Positions 10,913 through 19,328 of a DNA stretch of 64,000 nucleotides are shown here, piece by piece. The stretch's first letter is position 1. Each line of letters starts with the position of its first letter. The translations under genes were made by a program, and so were the position numbers. The DNA comes from Onchocerca lupi (taxonomy: Eukaryota; Nematoda; Chromadorea; Rhabditida; Onchocercidae). The DNA lies in NCBI GenBank assembly GCA_028564675.1, contig JAOVVO010000020.1, positions 124,001 to 188,000 on the forward strand, given 5' to 3'. The notes under the pieces were generated by a model. That model searched no databases, was not told the DNA's origin, and saw nothing but the letters and a program-made list of their open reading frames with translations.

Positions 10913-11755
10913 CTAATTTTCTACTTTCTCTATTTGCGCTAAATCCAACTCTATTATTGTTGGTTTACCTAAAATTGACACTTCTACGTTGATAATTTTT
11001 TTCTCATTGTTAATCATATCTACTTTACCAATAAAATTTTGAAAAAGGCCATCATTAATCTTTACCTTTTCTCCTTTTTCATAACCATGACTTGATTTTT
11101 TCTTCTCTTGAGCGTTATAGAGTGCATTACACATTAAGTAAATCTCATCATCAGAAATTACCTTGGGAACATTGCCGTTTTTTAAGAATCCATAAACTTT
11201 AAGAGATTTTGGTATATTATTGATAAAATTTAACACTTCATCACACAAATTTACATATAAAAAAACATAACCAGGAAAGCACCTTCTTCGCGTAGCAGTT
11301 TTTTTAGATCTTAACTCTGCTTCATTTGGTTCTTCATATGGAATAAAAACTTCCTTAAAATAATTACTAACCCCTAATCTCATAGAGTTTTCTAATATGT
11401 GTTGACATACTTTCTCTTCGTAATTAGAAACAACCCTCAAGATGTACCATTTGTATTTATTGAATTCTTTACGCTTCAGACTTACTTCATCGTCTGAAAC
11501 TGCTTCAAGATTATCAGTTATGCTGCTGCAGCATTTTAATATTTGATTTAATATATCCTTACTCTCATCACACAGATGCATACATATGTATATTTTACAT
11601 AATTCTTGTATGTCAGATTTTAAGCTGCGCGTTGTTTGATAAGGAATAAACACCTCTTTGAAATAGGGAGCATTACTTACTAATTCACGTACATGTTTTT
11701 CATGCCCATAATTAATTTTAATAATGTGCCATTTATATTCCATAGACAATTCCAA
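10913..11755 (-). CDS. nusG: Transcription elongation/antitermination factor NusG with duplicated NGN domain
   Basis: NusG binds the clamp of RNA polymerase through its NGN domain and links it to Rho or ribosomal S10 through the KOW domain. This product is 280 residues against a usual 175-200. Residues 101-205 are a normal NGN domain with RRRCFPGYVFLYVNL, and residues 226-280 are a KOW domain (EKGEKVKINDGLFQNFIG). Residues 7-75 repeat the NGN start: YKWHIIKINYGHEKHV matches YKWYILRVVSNYEEKV, and the nine residues YFKEVFIPY occur identically at 31-39 and 132-140. The first copy lacks the FPGYVF signature (CKIYIC instead) and looks degenerate. The gene overlaps the 3' end of secE. A second ATG four codons in would shorten that overlap, so the exact start is uncertain. 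Confidence 0.93.
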   Translation of the reverse strand: MELSMEYKWHIIKINYGHEKHVRELVSNAPYFKEVFIPYQTTRSLKSDIQELCKIYICMHLCDESKDILNQILKCCSSITDNLEAVSDDEVSLKRKEFNKYKWYILRVVSNYEEKVCQHILENSMRLGVSNYFKEVFIPYEEPNEAELRSKKTATRRRCFPGYVFLYVNLCDEVLNFINNIPKSLKVYGFLKNGNVPKVISDDEIYLMCNALYNAQEKKKSSHGYEKGEKVKINDGLFQNFIGKVDMINNEKKIINVEVSILGKPTIIELDLAQIEKVEN

Positions 11756-11933
11756 ATAAGGCTTTAATTATGTAAAGAGATATAAAATCTACTAAACAAA
11801 AGAAGATCGAAAAGCATAATATAACACCTGCTACAACAAATAAAGATGATAGTACCTCTTGTTTTTTTGCCCAGGCAACTTTTCTTATTTCTTGTTTTAT
11901 ATCACAAAAAAAACTGCTTAAACTCTTTAACAT
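11733..11933 (-). CDS. secE: Preprotein translocase subunit SecE
   Basis: Small clamp subunit that stabilises SecY in the SecYEG inner-membrane channel. The 66-residue product has the single-membrane-helix form of SecE: a short amphipathic N-terminus (IKQEIRKVAWAKKQEVLSS, with the conserved basic/Trp segment) followed by one hydrophobic span at about residues 30-58. Position supports the call, since tuf, tRNA-Trp, secE, nusG, rplK is a classical order. Its end overlaps the start of nusG by up to 23 bp. Confidence 0.95.
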   Translation of the reverse strand: MLKSLSSFFCDIKQEIRKVAWAKKQEVLSSLFVVAGVILCFSIFFCLVDFISLYIIKALFGIVYGI

Positions 11934-11952
11934 CTCTAATGCAACATTAATG

Positions 11953-12025
11953 CAGGAGCGATAGGGATTGAACCTACAACCTCTGGTTTTGGAGACCAGT
12001 GCTCTACCAATTGAGCTACACTCCT
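11953..12025 (-). tRNA. trnW: tRNA-Trp (anticodon CCA)
   Basis: A complete 73-nt cloverleaf can be drawn on the minus strand. The acceptor stem AGGAGTG pairs with CGCTCCT. The D-arm contains AGCTCAATTGGTAGAGC, the anticodon loop reads CTCCAAA with anticodon CCA, and the T-loop is GGTTCAATCC. The discriminator base is G, as expected for Trp. The 3' CCA is not fully encoded. It sits between tuf and secE, the position known from many bacteria, and is presumably cut from the long message. Confidence 0.96.
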
Positions 12026-12039
12026 ATAGCTAAAACTTT

Positions 12040-13212
12040 CTACTCTAAAATTTCGGAAACAACACCAGAACCAATGGTTTTACCGCCTTCTCTTATTGCA
12101 AAACGTAATTTCTTATCCATTGCTATCGGTACCTGCAATTCTACTTCTATGCTCACATTATCTCCTGGCATTACCATCTCTTTTCCTTTCAGCAATTTTA
12201 TACTTCCTGTCACATCTGTAGTTCTTATATAAAATTGCGGCTGATAATTTTCAAAAAATGGTGTATGTCTCCCTCCCTCCTCTTTTTTTAGTACATATAC
12301 CTCTGCCTTAAATTTCTTGTGCGGTGTTATTGAATTTGGCTTTGCCAACACTTGACCCCTTTCTACTTCTTCTCTTTTCGTTCCTCTTAGTAATACCCCT
12401 ACATTTAATCCAGCACATCCTTTATTTAGAGACTTCTTAAACATTTCTACTCCTGTACATATTGCCTTTCGTGTCGCTTTTAAGCCTACTATCTCTACCT
12501 CTTCGCCTGTTCTTATTTCTCCCCTTTCTATCCTTCCTGTTACTACTGTTCCACGTCCCAGTATTGAAAATACATCCTCAATTGGCATTAAAAATGGTAA
12601 ATCTACAGGTCTTGGTGGAACTGCCACATATTCATCTAACTTTTTCATTAATTTTTCTATTGATCTCTTTCCGTATTCACTATCTTCACTTTCTAGCGCT
12701 TTTAATGCAGAACCAATCACTACAGGAACATCATCACCAGGAAATTCATACTTACTCAGCAATTCTCTGACTTCCATTTCCACTAAACCGATCATATCGT
12801 GATCAGCTACATCAGCTTTATTTATATATACAACGATATATTTAACACCAACTTGTTTTGCAAGTAATATGTGCTCTCTTGTTTGCGGCATTGGTCCATC
12901 AACTCCAGACACTACTAATATAGCTGCATCCATCTGTGCTGCACCTACTATCATATTTTTCACATAATCAGCATGTCCAGGACAGTCAACATGTGCATAG
13001 TGTTTCTTATCTGTTTCATATTCAACGTGTGCTGTTGCTATCGTTATTCCCCTTTTTCTCTCTTCAGGCGCTTTATCTATTTGATCGTATGCTACGAAAT
13101 TTCCATAATACTTCGTTATCGCAGCTGTTAACGTTGTTTTTCCATGATCAACATGTCCTATTGTTCCCACATTTACATGTGGCTTACCGAATGCCTCTAC
13201 TATTTGTGCCAT
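12040..13212 (-). CDS. tuf: Elongation factor Tu
   Basis: GTPase that delivers aminoacyl-tRNA to the ribosomal A site. The 390-residue product is close to the usual 394. The P-loop is GHVDHGKT at residues 19-26, followed by the effector region (EERKRGITIATAHVEY), DCPGH (G3) and NKAD (G4). Domains 2 and 3 follow with GRGTVVTGRIERG and the C-terminal FAIREGGKTIGSGVVSEI. It lies 11 bp after fusA and 14 bp before tRNA-Trp. Only one tuf copy is in this window. Confidence 0.98.
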   Translation of the reverse strand: MAQIVEAFGKPHVNVGTIGHVDHGKTTLTAAITKYYGNFVAYDQIDKAPEERKRGITIATAHVEYETDKKHYAHVDCPGHADYVKNMIVGAAQMDAAILVVSGVDGPMPQTREHILLAKQVGVKYIVVYINKADVADHDMIGLVEMEVRELLSKYEFPGDDVPVVIGSALKALESEDSEYGKRSIEKLMKKLDEYVAVPPRPVDLPFLMPIEDVFSILGRGTVVTGRIERGEIRTGEEVEIVGLKATRKAICTGVEMFKKSLNKGCAGLNVGVLLRGTKREEVERGQVLAKPNSITPHKKFKAEVYVLKKEEGGRHTPFFENYQPQFYIRTTDVTGSIKLLKGKEMVMPGDNVSIEVELQVPIAMDKKLRFAIREGGKTIGSGVVSEILE

Positions 13213-13223
13213 AATTATTGCCC

Positions 13224-15290
13224 TTAATTATACTTTAACTCATCAACCACACATTGTGGCACTTGTTCATAACAAGAAAAATGCATACTATATTGAGCTC
13301 TTCCTTGAGATATAGAACGTAAAACATTTATATAGCCAAACATACTTGCAAGAGGTACTAAAGCAAGGATTATAGCACTATTATTATGTGTTTCCATGCT
13401 TGAAACTTGCCCTCTTCTACTATTTACGTTACCCATAATATCACCCATATACTCTTCAGGTGTAATAATTTCAACTTTCATTATAGGCTCTAATATCTTT
13501 GGACTAGCTTTATTTGCCATTTCCTTAAATGCGCCTTTAGCAGCTAGCTCAAAGGCCAAAGGACTTGAATCAACTTCATGGAAAGCACCATCAATAAGAG
13601 TAGCCTTAAAGTCAATAACTGGAAAACCAGAGATTATTCCGCCTTCTTTTATCAATTCTAAACCATTTTGCACGCTAGGGATATATTCTTTTGGAATTAC
13701 ACCACCTACAATTTTGCTTTCAAATTGAAATCCAGAACCTGCTTGAAGAGGTTCAAATAAGAGCTTTACTCTAGCAAATTGACCAGCACCACCAGATTGT
13801 TTTTTGTGAGTGTAATCAATCTCAACAGATTTAGTAATAGTTTCACGGTATGCAACTTGAGGTGCACCAATATTAACATCAACGTTAAATTCACGCTTTA
13901 CCCTATCTGTAATAATTTCAAGATGCAACTCGCCCATGCCTTTTAATATAGTCTGACCACTTTCTGCATTTATTGACATTTTTAAAGAAGGATCTTCTGC
14001 AACTAATCTGCTTAAAGCAATACCTAATTTTTCCTGGTCTGAAGTGGTTTTAGGCTCTATAGCAATTTCAATAACAGGTTCAGGAAATTCCATACGCTCT
14101 AATAATATAGGAAAATTTTGTGAACATAAAGTGTCACCAGTAATTGTTTTTTTTAGTCCGACTAAAGCAACTATATCTCCGACCTTAGCTTCACTTATAT
14201 CTTCCCTGTTGTTTGCATGCATAAGCAGCATTCTGCCAACCCATTCATTCTCATTTTTTCCTGCATTCAATACAGTGGACTTAGATTTTAATTTACCGGA
14301 ATAAATACGAATGAACGTTAAGCTACCCACGAACTTATCTGTCATCACTTTAAATGCAAGAGCAACAAATTTTTCCTGCTCTGAAGGTTTAATTACAATT
14401 TTTTTCTCTTGGTTCTTGGGATCAGTTCCAACAATTTCATTAACGTCAATAGGAGAAGGTAGAAAATCAACTATGCTGTTTAAGAGTGGCTGCACTCCTT
14501 TATTTTTAAAAGCTGACCCGCATAACACCGGAACAAATGTTCCGTTAATAGTCCCGCTTCTCACACATTTCTTCAGCAACCCTACCGGTAAATCATTAAA
14601 TTCAAAGTAAACGTTCATTGCTTCATCATCCATTCCAGCTGCAGTATCTAATAAAAGACTTCGGTACTCTTGAGCCTTGTCAAGCAAACTAAAAGGAATA
14701 TCTTCATAGAAAAATTTGGCACCTAATGCTTCTTTTTCCCATACAATAGCTTTCATAGAGACAAGATCTATTATGCCCTTAAAATCTTTTTCATTTCCTA
14801 TTGGTAGTTGAATGATTAAAGGCACTGCTCCTAGCTTGTTTTTAACCATATCAACACATCGATGAAAATTTGCTCCTATTCTATCCATTTTATTGATAAA
14901 ACAGATGCGAGGAACATTATACTTATCGGCTTGACGCCAGACAGTTTCAGATTGAGGTTCGACTCCTGCAACCCCATCAAATACGGCAACTGCACCATCC
15001 AAAACTCTTAAGGATCTTTCAACTTCGACAGTAAAGTCAACGTGCCCGGGAGTATCTATTATATTGATTTTGTGACCATTCCAGAAACAAGTTGTAGCAG
15101 CAGATGTGATTGTAATACCACGCTCTTTTTCCTGCTCCATCCAATCCATAGAGGCTGCACCATCATGCACTTCGCCAATTCTATTTTGCTTACCAGTATA
15201 AAATAAGATACGCTCTGTTGTAGTGGTCTTGCCAGCATCTATATGAGCCATTATACCTATATTTCTATATTCAGATATGTTAATTTCCAT
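13224..15290 (-). CDS. fusA: Elongation factor G
   Basis: GTPase that drives translocation of tRNAs and mRNA and, with RRF, ribosome recycling. The 688-residue product has the five-domain EF-G pattern. The P-loop AHIDAGKT is at residues 15-22, followed by EKERGITITSAATTCFW, DTPGHVDFTVEVERSLRVLDG and NKMDR. The C-terminal domains carry GGVIPKEYIPSV and YMGDIMGNVNSRRG. Length is normal (E. coli 704). It is 21 bp after rpsG and 11 bp before tuf, the standard str order. Confidence 0.98.
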   Translation of the reverse strand: MEINISEYRNIGIMAHIDAGKTTTTERILFYTGKQNRIGEVHDGAASMDWMEQEKERGITITSAATTCFWNGHKINIIDTPGHVDFTVEVERSLRVLDGAVAVFDGVAGVEPQSETVWRQADKYNVPRICFINKMDRIGANFHRCVDMVKNKLGAVPLIIQLPIGNEKDFKGIIDLVSMKAIVWEKEALGAKFFYEDIPFSLLDKAQEYRSLLLDTAAGMDDEAMNVYFEFNDLPVGLLKKCVRSGTINGTFVPVLCGSAFKNKGVQPLLNSIVDFLPSPIDVNEIVGTDPKNQEKKIVIKPSEQEKFVALAFKVMTDKFVGSLTFIRIYSGKLKSKSTVLNAGKNENEWVGRMLLMHANNREDISEAKVGDIVALVGLKKTITGDTLCSQNFPILLERMEFPEPVIEIAIEPKTTSDQEKLGIALSRLVAEDPSLKMSINAESGQTILKGMGELHLEIITDRVKREFNVDVNIGAPQVAYRETITKSVEIDYTHKKQSGGAGQFARVKLLFEPLQAGSGFQFESKIVGGVIPKEYIPSVQNGLELIKEGGIISGFPVIDFKATLIDGAFHEVDSSPLAFELAAKGAFKEMANKASPKILEPIMKVEIITPEEYMGDIMGNVNSRRGQVSSMETHNNSAIILALVPLASMFGYINVLRSISQGRAQYSMHFSCYEQVPQCVVDELKYN

Positions 15291-15311
15291 ATTATTATTA
15301 ATTAACTAACA

Positions 15312-15791
15312 TTAAAAGCTAAGATGGGAAAAGGCTTTATTAGCCTCAGCCATTTTATATTTTTCTTCGTACATCTTAAATGCACCACCGCGTTTATTGT
15401 AAGCATCTATGATTTCAGCTTGCAGACAATCAGCAGAGGTTTTCCCACTTTTTTTTCGAGCTGTAGAAGCAGCTTCTGCAATCCACCTTAATGCTAAAGA
15501 AACTGCTCTATCCTTTCTAACCTCAACGGGTACTTGATAAGTTGCACCGCCAATGCGACGAGGACGCACTTCTATAGAGGGAGTAACATTTTCCACTGCC
15601 GTTTCAAAAATTAATATTCCGCTTTTCTTCATTTTTTTTTCGGCTGAAGATAGAGCATTATAGACAATTTTTTCTGCAATGGACTTTTTACCACATTTCA
15701 TAATTATATTGATAAAACGCATTAATAAAACACTACCGTAATGTGAATCAGGACTTATTTCTCTCTTTTTTGCTTTATTCCGGCGAGCCAT
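15312..15791 (-). CDS. rpsG: 30S ribosomal protein S7
   Basis: Primary 16S rRNA-binding protein that organises the 30S head near the E site. The 159-residue product carries the family signature region DSHYGSVLLMRFINIIMKCGKKSIAEKIVY and the VRPRRIGGATYQVPVEV segment. Length is close to the usual 156. It starts 5 bp after the rpsL stop codon. No alternative assignment is plausible. Confidence 0.97.
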   Translation of the reverse strand: MARRNKAKKREISPDSHYGSVLLMRFINIIMKCGKKSIAEKIVYNALSSAEKKMKKSGILIFETAVENVTPSIEVRPRRIGGATYQVPVEVRKDRAVSLALRWIAEAASTARKKSGKTSADCLQAEIIDAYNKRGGAFKMYEEKYKMAEANKAFSHLSF

Positions 15792-15796
15792 AAACT

Positions 15797-16171
15797 TTAA
15801 CTAGATTTTTTTACACCATATTTTGAACGAGCCTTTTTCCGATTTTGTACACCACGCAGATCAAGAGTACCTCTTATTATGTGATAGCGTACACCAGGTA
15901 GATCCTTAACTCGTCCACCTCGTATCAAAACGACTGAGTGCTCCTGCAAGTTATGGCCTTCACCAGGTATATAAGCTGTTACTTCACCATACCCACTAAT
16001 CCTTACTCTAGCTACTTTACGTAGTGCTGAATTAGGTTTTCTAGGAGTTGTAGTATATACTTTGGTACAAACGCCTTTTCTCTGAGGATTATTTTTCCCT
16101 AAGGCAGGCACCTTTTTCTTACAGAGTAACTTTAATCTACCCTTGCGTACTAACTGATTTATAGTAGGCAT
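15797..16171 (-). CDS. rpsL: 30S ribosomal protein S12
   Basis: Decoding-centre protein of the small subunit. The 124-residue product shows MPTINQLVRKGR at the start, then TTTPRKPNSALRKVARV, then GEGHNLQEHSVVLIRGGRVKDLPGVRYH. At the position of E. coli Lys42 (mature numbering), a classical streptomycin site, the residue is Arg44, while the second site (Lys in GGRVKDLPG) is unchanged. It is the first gene of the convoy, about 40 bp downstream of a strong promoter match. Confidence 0.98.
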   Translation of the reverse strand: MPTINQLVRKGRLKLLCKKKVPALGKNNPQRKGVCTKVYTTTPRKPNSALRKVARVRISGYGEVTAYIPGEGHNLQEHSVVLIRGGRVKDLPGVRYHIIRGTLDLRGVQNRKKARSKYGVKKSS

Positions 16172-16210
16172 ACGTTAAAAACTCGGCTCATTGAAACAAT
16201 TTAAGTTTCA

Positions 16211-16239
16211 ATTATAAAATAATAAACCCCAATAGTCAA
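16211..16239 (-). promoter_or_regulatory. Sigma-70-type promoter of the str operon
   Basis: On the minus strand, TTGACT (16239-16234) is followed by a 17-bp spacer and a perfect TATAAT (16216-16211). The predicted start lies about 30 bp before the rpsL ATG. This is the best promoter match I found in the window and the only clear one upstream of the 16 kb rpsL-rpoBC gene train. Confidence 0.75.
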
Positions 16240-16309
16240 TATAAAAATAAACATTATTATTCTAATAATTTTAGCTTAACTTGTACGATCAATAGATTAG
16301 TTATTCAAA

Positions 16310-17040
16310 ATGAGATGGAAAGATGAAGGCATTATTATTACTTTTAAAAAGTATGGTGATAAAGACTTAGCTCTTTTTCTATTTACAAAAAGTCACGAAA
16401 AGTGCAGGGAATTAAACAGGGTAAAACACACAACAGCAATCATAAGTTTCAAACAGGTAGTCTATTAAATCTATTACATGCGGAATGGAGTGCTAAGTTG
16501 CTGAAAACTTAATTTTTAATTTGAATTAATTCAATCTTCACTCTATTACTATTCTTCAGGATAGGTTGGAAAGTATTGTTATTGCCCCCCTTTCTCTTTT
16601 ATTTTAGAAAAAGTACTTCCAGAGAACGAATCTTGTGTTATACTATATCACAACCTTCAATATTTTATTAATGTAATCAAGCACAATAGTAAACCTTGGT
16701 AAGGTCATTATTTTAACTTAAAGCTTTTGCTATATATAATTTTGGTGTAAGCTAGATCTATCGAAGTACGCGTGACAAGTACTAAGAAAGACTTACAATT
16801 TATTTCTCAAAAAACTGATAAGGCAGTATCAAAAAAAGTAGTAGATTACTGAGCAGATAAACTGCTACTTTTCCTGCAAATGTTGTATGACATACATAGT
16901 AATACCCTATAAGATAGTTACTCATATATCAAGAATTTCAGTCAGGGCTAAAAATCACAGGGTATTATTTTAAATAAATATCTATTTTTGCAGCTAAACA
17001 TGAAATTTCCAGAGTTGAGAGACCTTATGCTTTTGTTCTA
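16310..17040 (+). pseudogene. recO: recO pseudogene (recombination mediator RecO)
   Basis: RecO loads RecA on single-stranded DNA with RecF and RecR. An ATG at 16310 opens a 52-residue frame beginning MRWKDEGIIITFKKYGDKDL, a typical alphaproteobacterial RecO start, which stops at 16468. The next frame carries on the same protein (HKFQTGSLLNLLHAEWSAKL) from about 16430. Further downstream, in shifted frames with internal stops, follow ILEKVLPENESCVILYH, then TSTKKDLQFISQKTDKAV, then ADKLLLFLQMLYDIHS. Together the pieces span about 240 codons, the normal RecO length. The gene is therefore nearly complete but broken by at least one frameshift and several stops. It diverges from rpsL. The family call rests on my reading of the fragments. 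Confidence 0.8.
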
Positions 17041-17643
17041 AATAGTGCTCTTGCGTAATTTTTGCAGCACGTTTTTGATTCAAATGGAAACTACTTGATA
17101 AACCTTGTCTTCGCTATTGCGGGTAATAAAGGTATTCAGTTATTCTTTAATCTTCTGTGCGATTGAGCGGCGTAAGTATTACGTGATTGGTGTCTTGTGC
17201 TTAGTTTTTTCGACTGTATTTCCTTTATGTCTTTATTAATTTTGCCTAACTTTCTTAGGTTTCAAAGCTGAAATGCGCTTATAAGTTGTTCAAGGTAGTA
17301 TAAGATGATAATTTTATAGATTAGAGGGTGAGCAACTATTTACCATAGAAGATTTCTGTTTTTTTGTTTAGTAATTTTTTTTACAAAATTACAAAATATT
17401 TATAATTACTTTCAATTGTAAGTGAACATCTGTTTTTCAAAACAGTATTATCCAGCGTATAGAGATAGAATTGAATCCATGTTCTTTTTTTTTGGATCTT
17501 AGTATCACTTACTTAGGTAATAGGAAAGAGATGTTAGAACGACAAAAAAGAAGGTATTGATGATACAATATTAAGACTACTTGGAATTGTGTTTGATAAC
17601 AACGATCATAAAGAAACTAGTGTTATATTTGAATGACAGCAGA
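17041..17643. other. Non-coding gap with copy 1 of a dispersed repeat
   Basis: This is the gap between the recO remnant and the end of ftsQ. No gene is recognisable. The part from about 17205 to 17535 resembles 42490-42790 and is listed as a repeat. Confidence 0.5.
17205..17535 (+). repeat. Diverged dispersed intergenic repeat, copy 1
   Basis: It is collinear with 42490-42790. The best-conserved core is GCTGAAATGCGCTTATAAGT...CAAGGTAGTATAAGATGAT (17268-17310), against GCTGAAGCGCACTTATAAAA...AAGGCAGCAAAGATGAT in the other copy. Both then reach GGATCTTAGTATCACTTACTT or TGATCTTAGTGTCGGCTACTT about 200 bp later. It has no coding capacity that I can see. Confidence 0.5.
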
Positions 17644-18402
17644 TCACCTACTCATAAAGATTTTATCTGTAATACGCATATCAATTATGCTCCAGTTGCT
17701 AAAGGTGAAATCAGTTGTACTTTGCAAATGGTTTAAATAATTCCATGCTCTGTAAGGGTTATCTTTAGGCAGTTTTACTGTAGAGACGTTATCAAGTATG
17801 ACGTTCCATCTTTTATTTCCTACATAAACACAAGAAGAAATATGGCTGCTCAATTGAGTTTTTCTTTCTAGTATATTTTTAATGAATTCTAGATTTGATA
17901 ATGAATTTTGTCCTGTGATTACAACGAGGTTATCTATTGGATAGTTATCTACAATCACTTTACCTTCAGAATTAATTACTGAAGTTTTATTATCGTTACT
18001 CCAGAGAGCAAATGGTTTATGTTCGCCTACATTAATATATAATATGTTAGGTAAAATTCTATAAATTCTTACGTATTTTATCCATTTGCTTACGGACTGT
18101 ATGCTATCAGCAAGCTTTGAAAGTGATACGTATGTAATTGGTTGTGTTTTATTTATCAAATTTAAAATGTCCTTTTCATTTGTAAATTTGTTACCAGTGA
18201 TGACTACTTCATCAATTGAAAACCCGTTACTTAGTAATAAATTGGATAAGCGATCGTTATACCAAGTGAGATAATAATTAAGTTGACTTGTAGTTTTATC
18301 AAGTACTCTATAGAGTACTGATATAAAAAAGAGCGTTATTATGATAAATAAAGCACACTTACGTAAAAAATTCTTTTGGCTTCTAGTAATATTGTTCAGC
18401 AT
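17644..18402 (-). CDS. ftsQ: Cell division protein FtsQ
   Basis: Bitopic divisome protein that connects early and late division components (FtsB/FtsL partners). The 252-residue product has a short basic N-terminus, one membrane helix at about residues 14-33, and then a POTRA domain (about 58-125: FSIDEVVITGNKFTNEKDIL ... IRIYRILPNILYINVGEHKPFALW-like). It ends in the conserved FtsQ beta domain with WNVILDNVSTVKLP. Length and topology match the family. It begins 11 bp after ddl ends, and the pair ddl-ftsQ is a remnant of the dcw cluster order. Confidence 0.9.
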   Translation of the reverse strand: MLNNITRSQKNFLRKCALFIIITLFFISVLYRVLDKTTSQLNYYLTWYNDRLSNLLLSNGFSIDEVVITGNKFTNEKDILNLINKTQPITYVSLSKLADSIQSVSKWIKYVRIYRILPNILYINVGEHKPFALWSNDNKTSVINSEGKVIVDNYPIDNLVVITGQNSLSNLEFIKNILERKTQLSSHISSCVYVGNKRWNVILDNVSTVKLPKDNPYRAWNYLNHLQSTTDFTFSNWSIIDMRITDKIFMSR

Positions 18403-18413
18403 TTACTTAACCT

Positions 18414-19328
18414 TTAATATTTTTGTGTTGTTTCAACGATAATTTGAACTAATTCATTAAAACCAATTCCTTTTGTTAATTTTGCAATTTTGGGTACTAA
18501 TGATAGCTCAGTAAGGCCAGGATGTGTATTAATCTCAAGCATTTTTAAAGCTTCATTTTTAGGATTATAGCGAAAATCTGAGCGAGATATAGTTCTGCAT
18601 TCTAGAAATCGATGAATTTTCAATGCATGTTCCAAGGTCATTTTATATATATAATCAGGGATTTCAGCAGGAAATATGTATTCTGCAAGCCCACTTGTAT
18701 ATTTTGCTTCGTAATTATAGAATTTATTTTTTGGTCGTATTTCCATAGTGCCGATTGCTTCATCTAGTAACACAGCAGTTTGCAATTCTATACCTGGAAC
18801 ATATTCTTCTATGATCATCCTTTCCATGATAGTAGAACCATTATCTTTTAGATTTAGGTAATCTTCATGTGAGAAAATTATGTGCACGCCTATGCTTGAG
18901 CCTTCGTTGATTGGTTTTAGGACATACGGATAATCAATTCTGATATTGTTTTTCGGTATATCTTCTCGATTAATTATGTACCCTTTTGGGGTATCAATAC
19001 CGAGGTAATGAAATATGTGTTTAGACATTTCTTTATTCATAGCAATAGACGAAGCCATAACTCCAGAGTGGGTGTATTTTATACCTAAGATTTCTAATAG
19101 ACCTTGAATGCAGCCGTCTTCACCGTAAGGTCCATGCAAGGCGATAAAAGCAAGGCACGGGTTAATTTTTTTTAGCTTTTCAGCAATATTGTTATCAACG
19201 TTTATTTCTATTGCCTTATACGAAAGGCTATCAAGCGCTCTTTTCACTGCTTTTCCACTCATTAATGATACTTCTCTCTCACAAGAAGGCCCACCAATCA
19301 AAATTGCTATAGTCGGAGGCATAAGCAC
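18414..19328 (-). CDS. ddl: D-alanine--D-alanine ligase
   Basis: ATP-grasp ligase that makes the D-Ala-D-Ala dipeptide for lipid II. The 304-residue product has the family N-terminal signature GGPSCEREVSLMSGKAV, then HGPYGEDGCIQGLLE, the ATP-binding YPYVLKPINEGSSIGVHII and the C-terminal EINTHPGLTELSLVPK. It fits the known ability of Wolbachia to make lipid II despite lacking a normal cell wall. MurD at 22753 is another step of the same pathway. The ATG at 19328 is followed by a second ATG two codons later, so the start is uncertain by two residues. Confidence 0.96.
   Translation of the reverse strand: MLMPPTIAILIGGPSCEREVSLMSGKAVKRALDSLSYKAIEINVDNNIAEKLKKINPCLAFIALHGPYGEDGCIQGLLEILGIKYTHSGVMASSIAMNKEMSKHIFHYLGIDTPKGYIINREDIPKNNIRIDYPYVLKPINEGSSIGVHIIFSHEDYLNLKDNGSTIMERMIIEEYVPGIELQTAVLLDEAIGTMEIRPKNKFYNYEAKYTSGLAEYIFPAEIPDYIYKMTLEHALKIHRFLECRTISRSDFRYNPKNEALKMLEINTHPGLTELSLVPKIAKLTKGIGFNELVQIIVETTQKY

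Noticed and set aside
12462..13214. Plus-strand Leu/His-rich frames opposite tuf
   Set aside because: Their odd composition follows from the codon use of tuf on the minus strand. They have no independent support.
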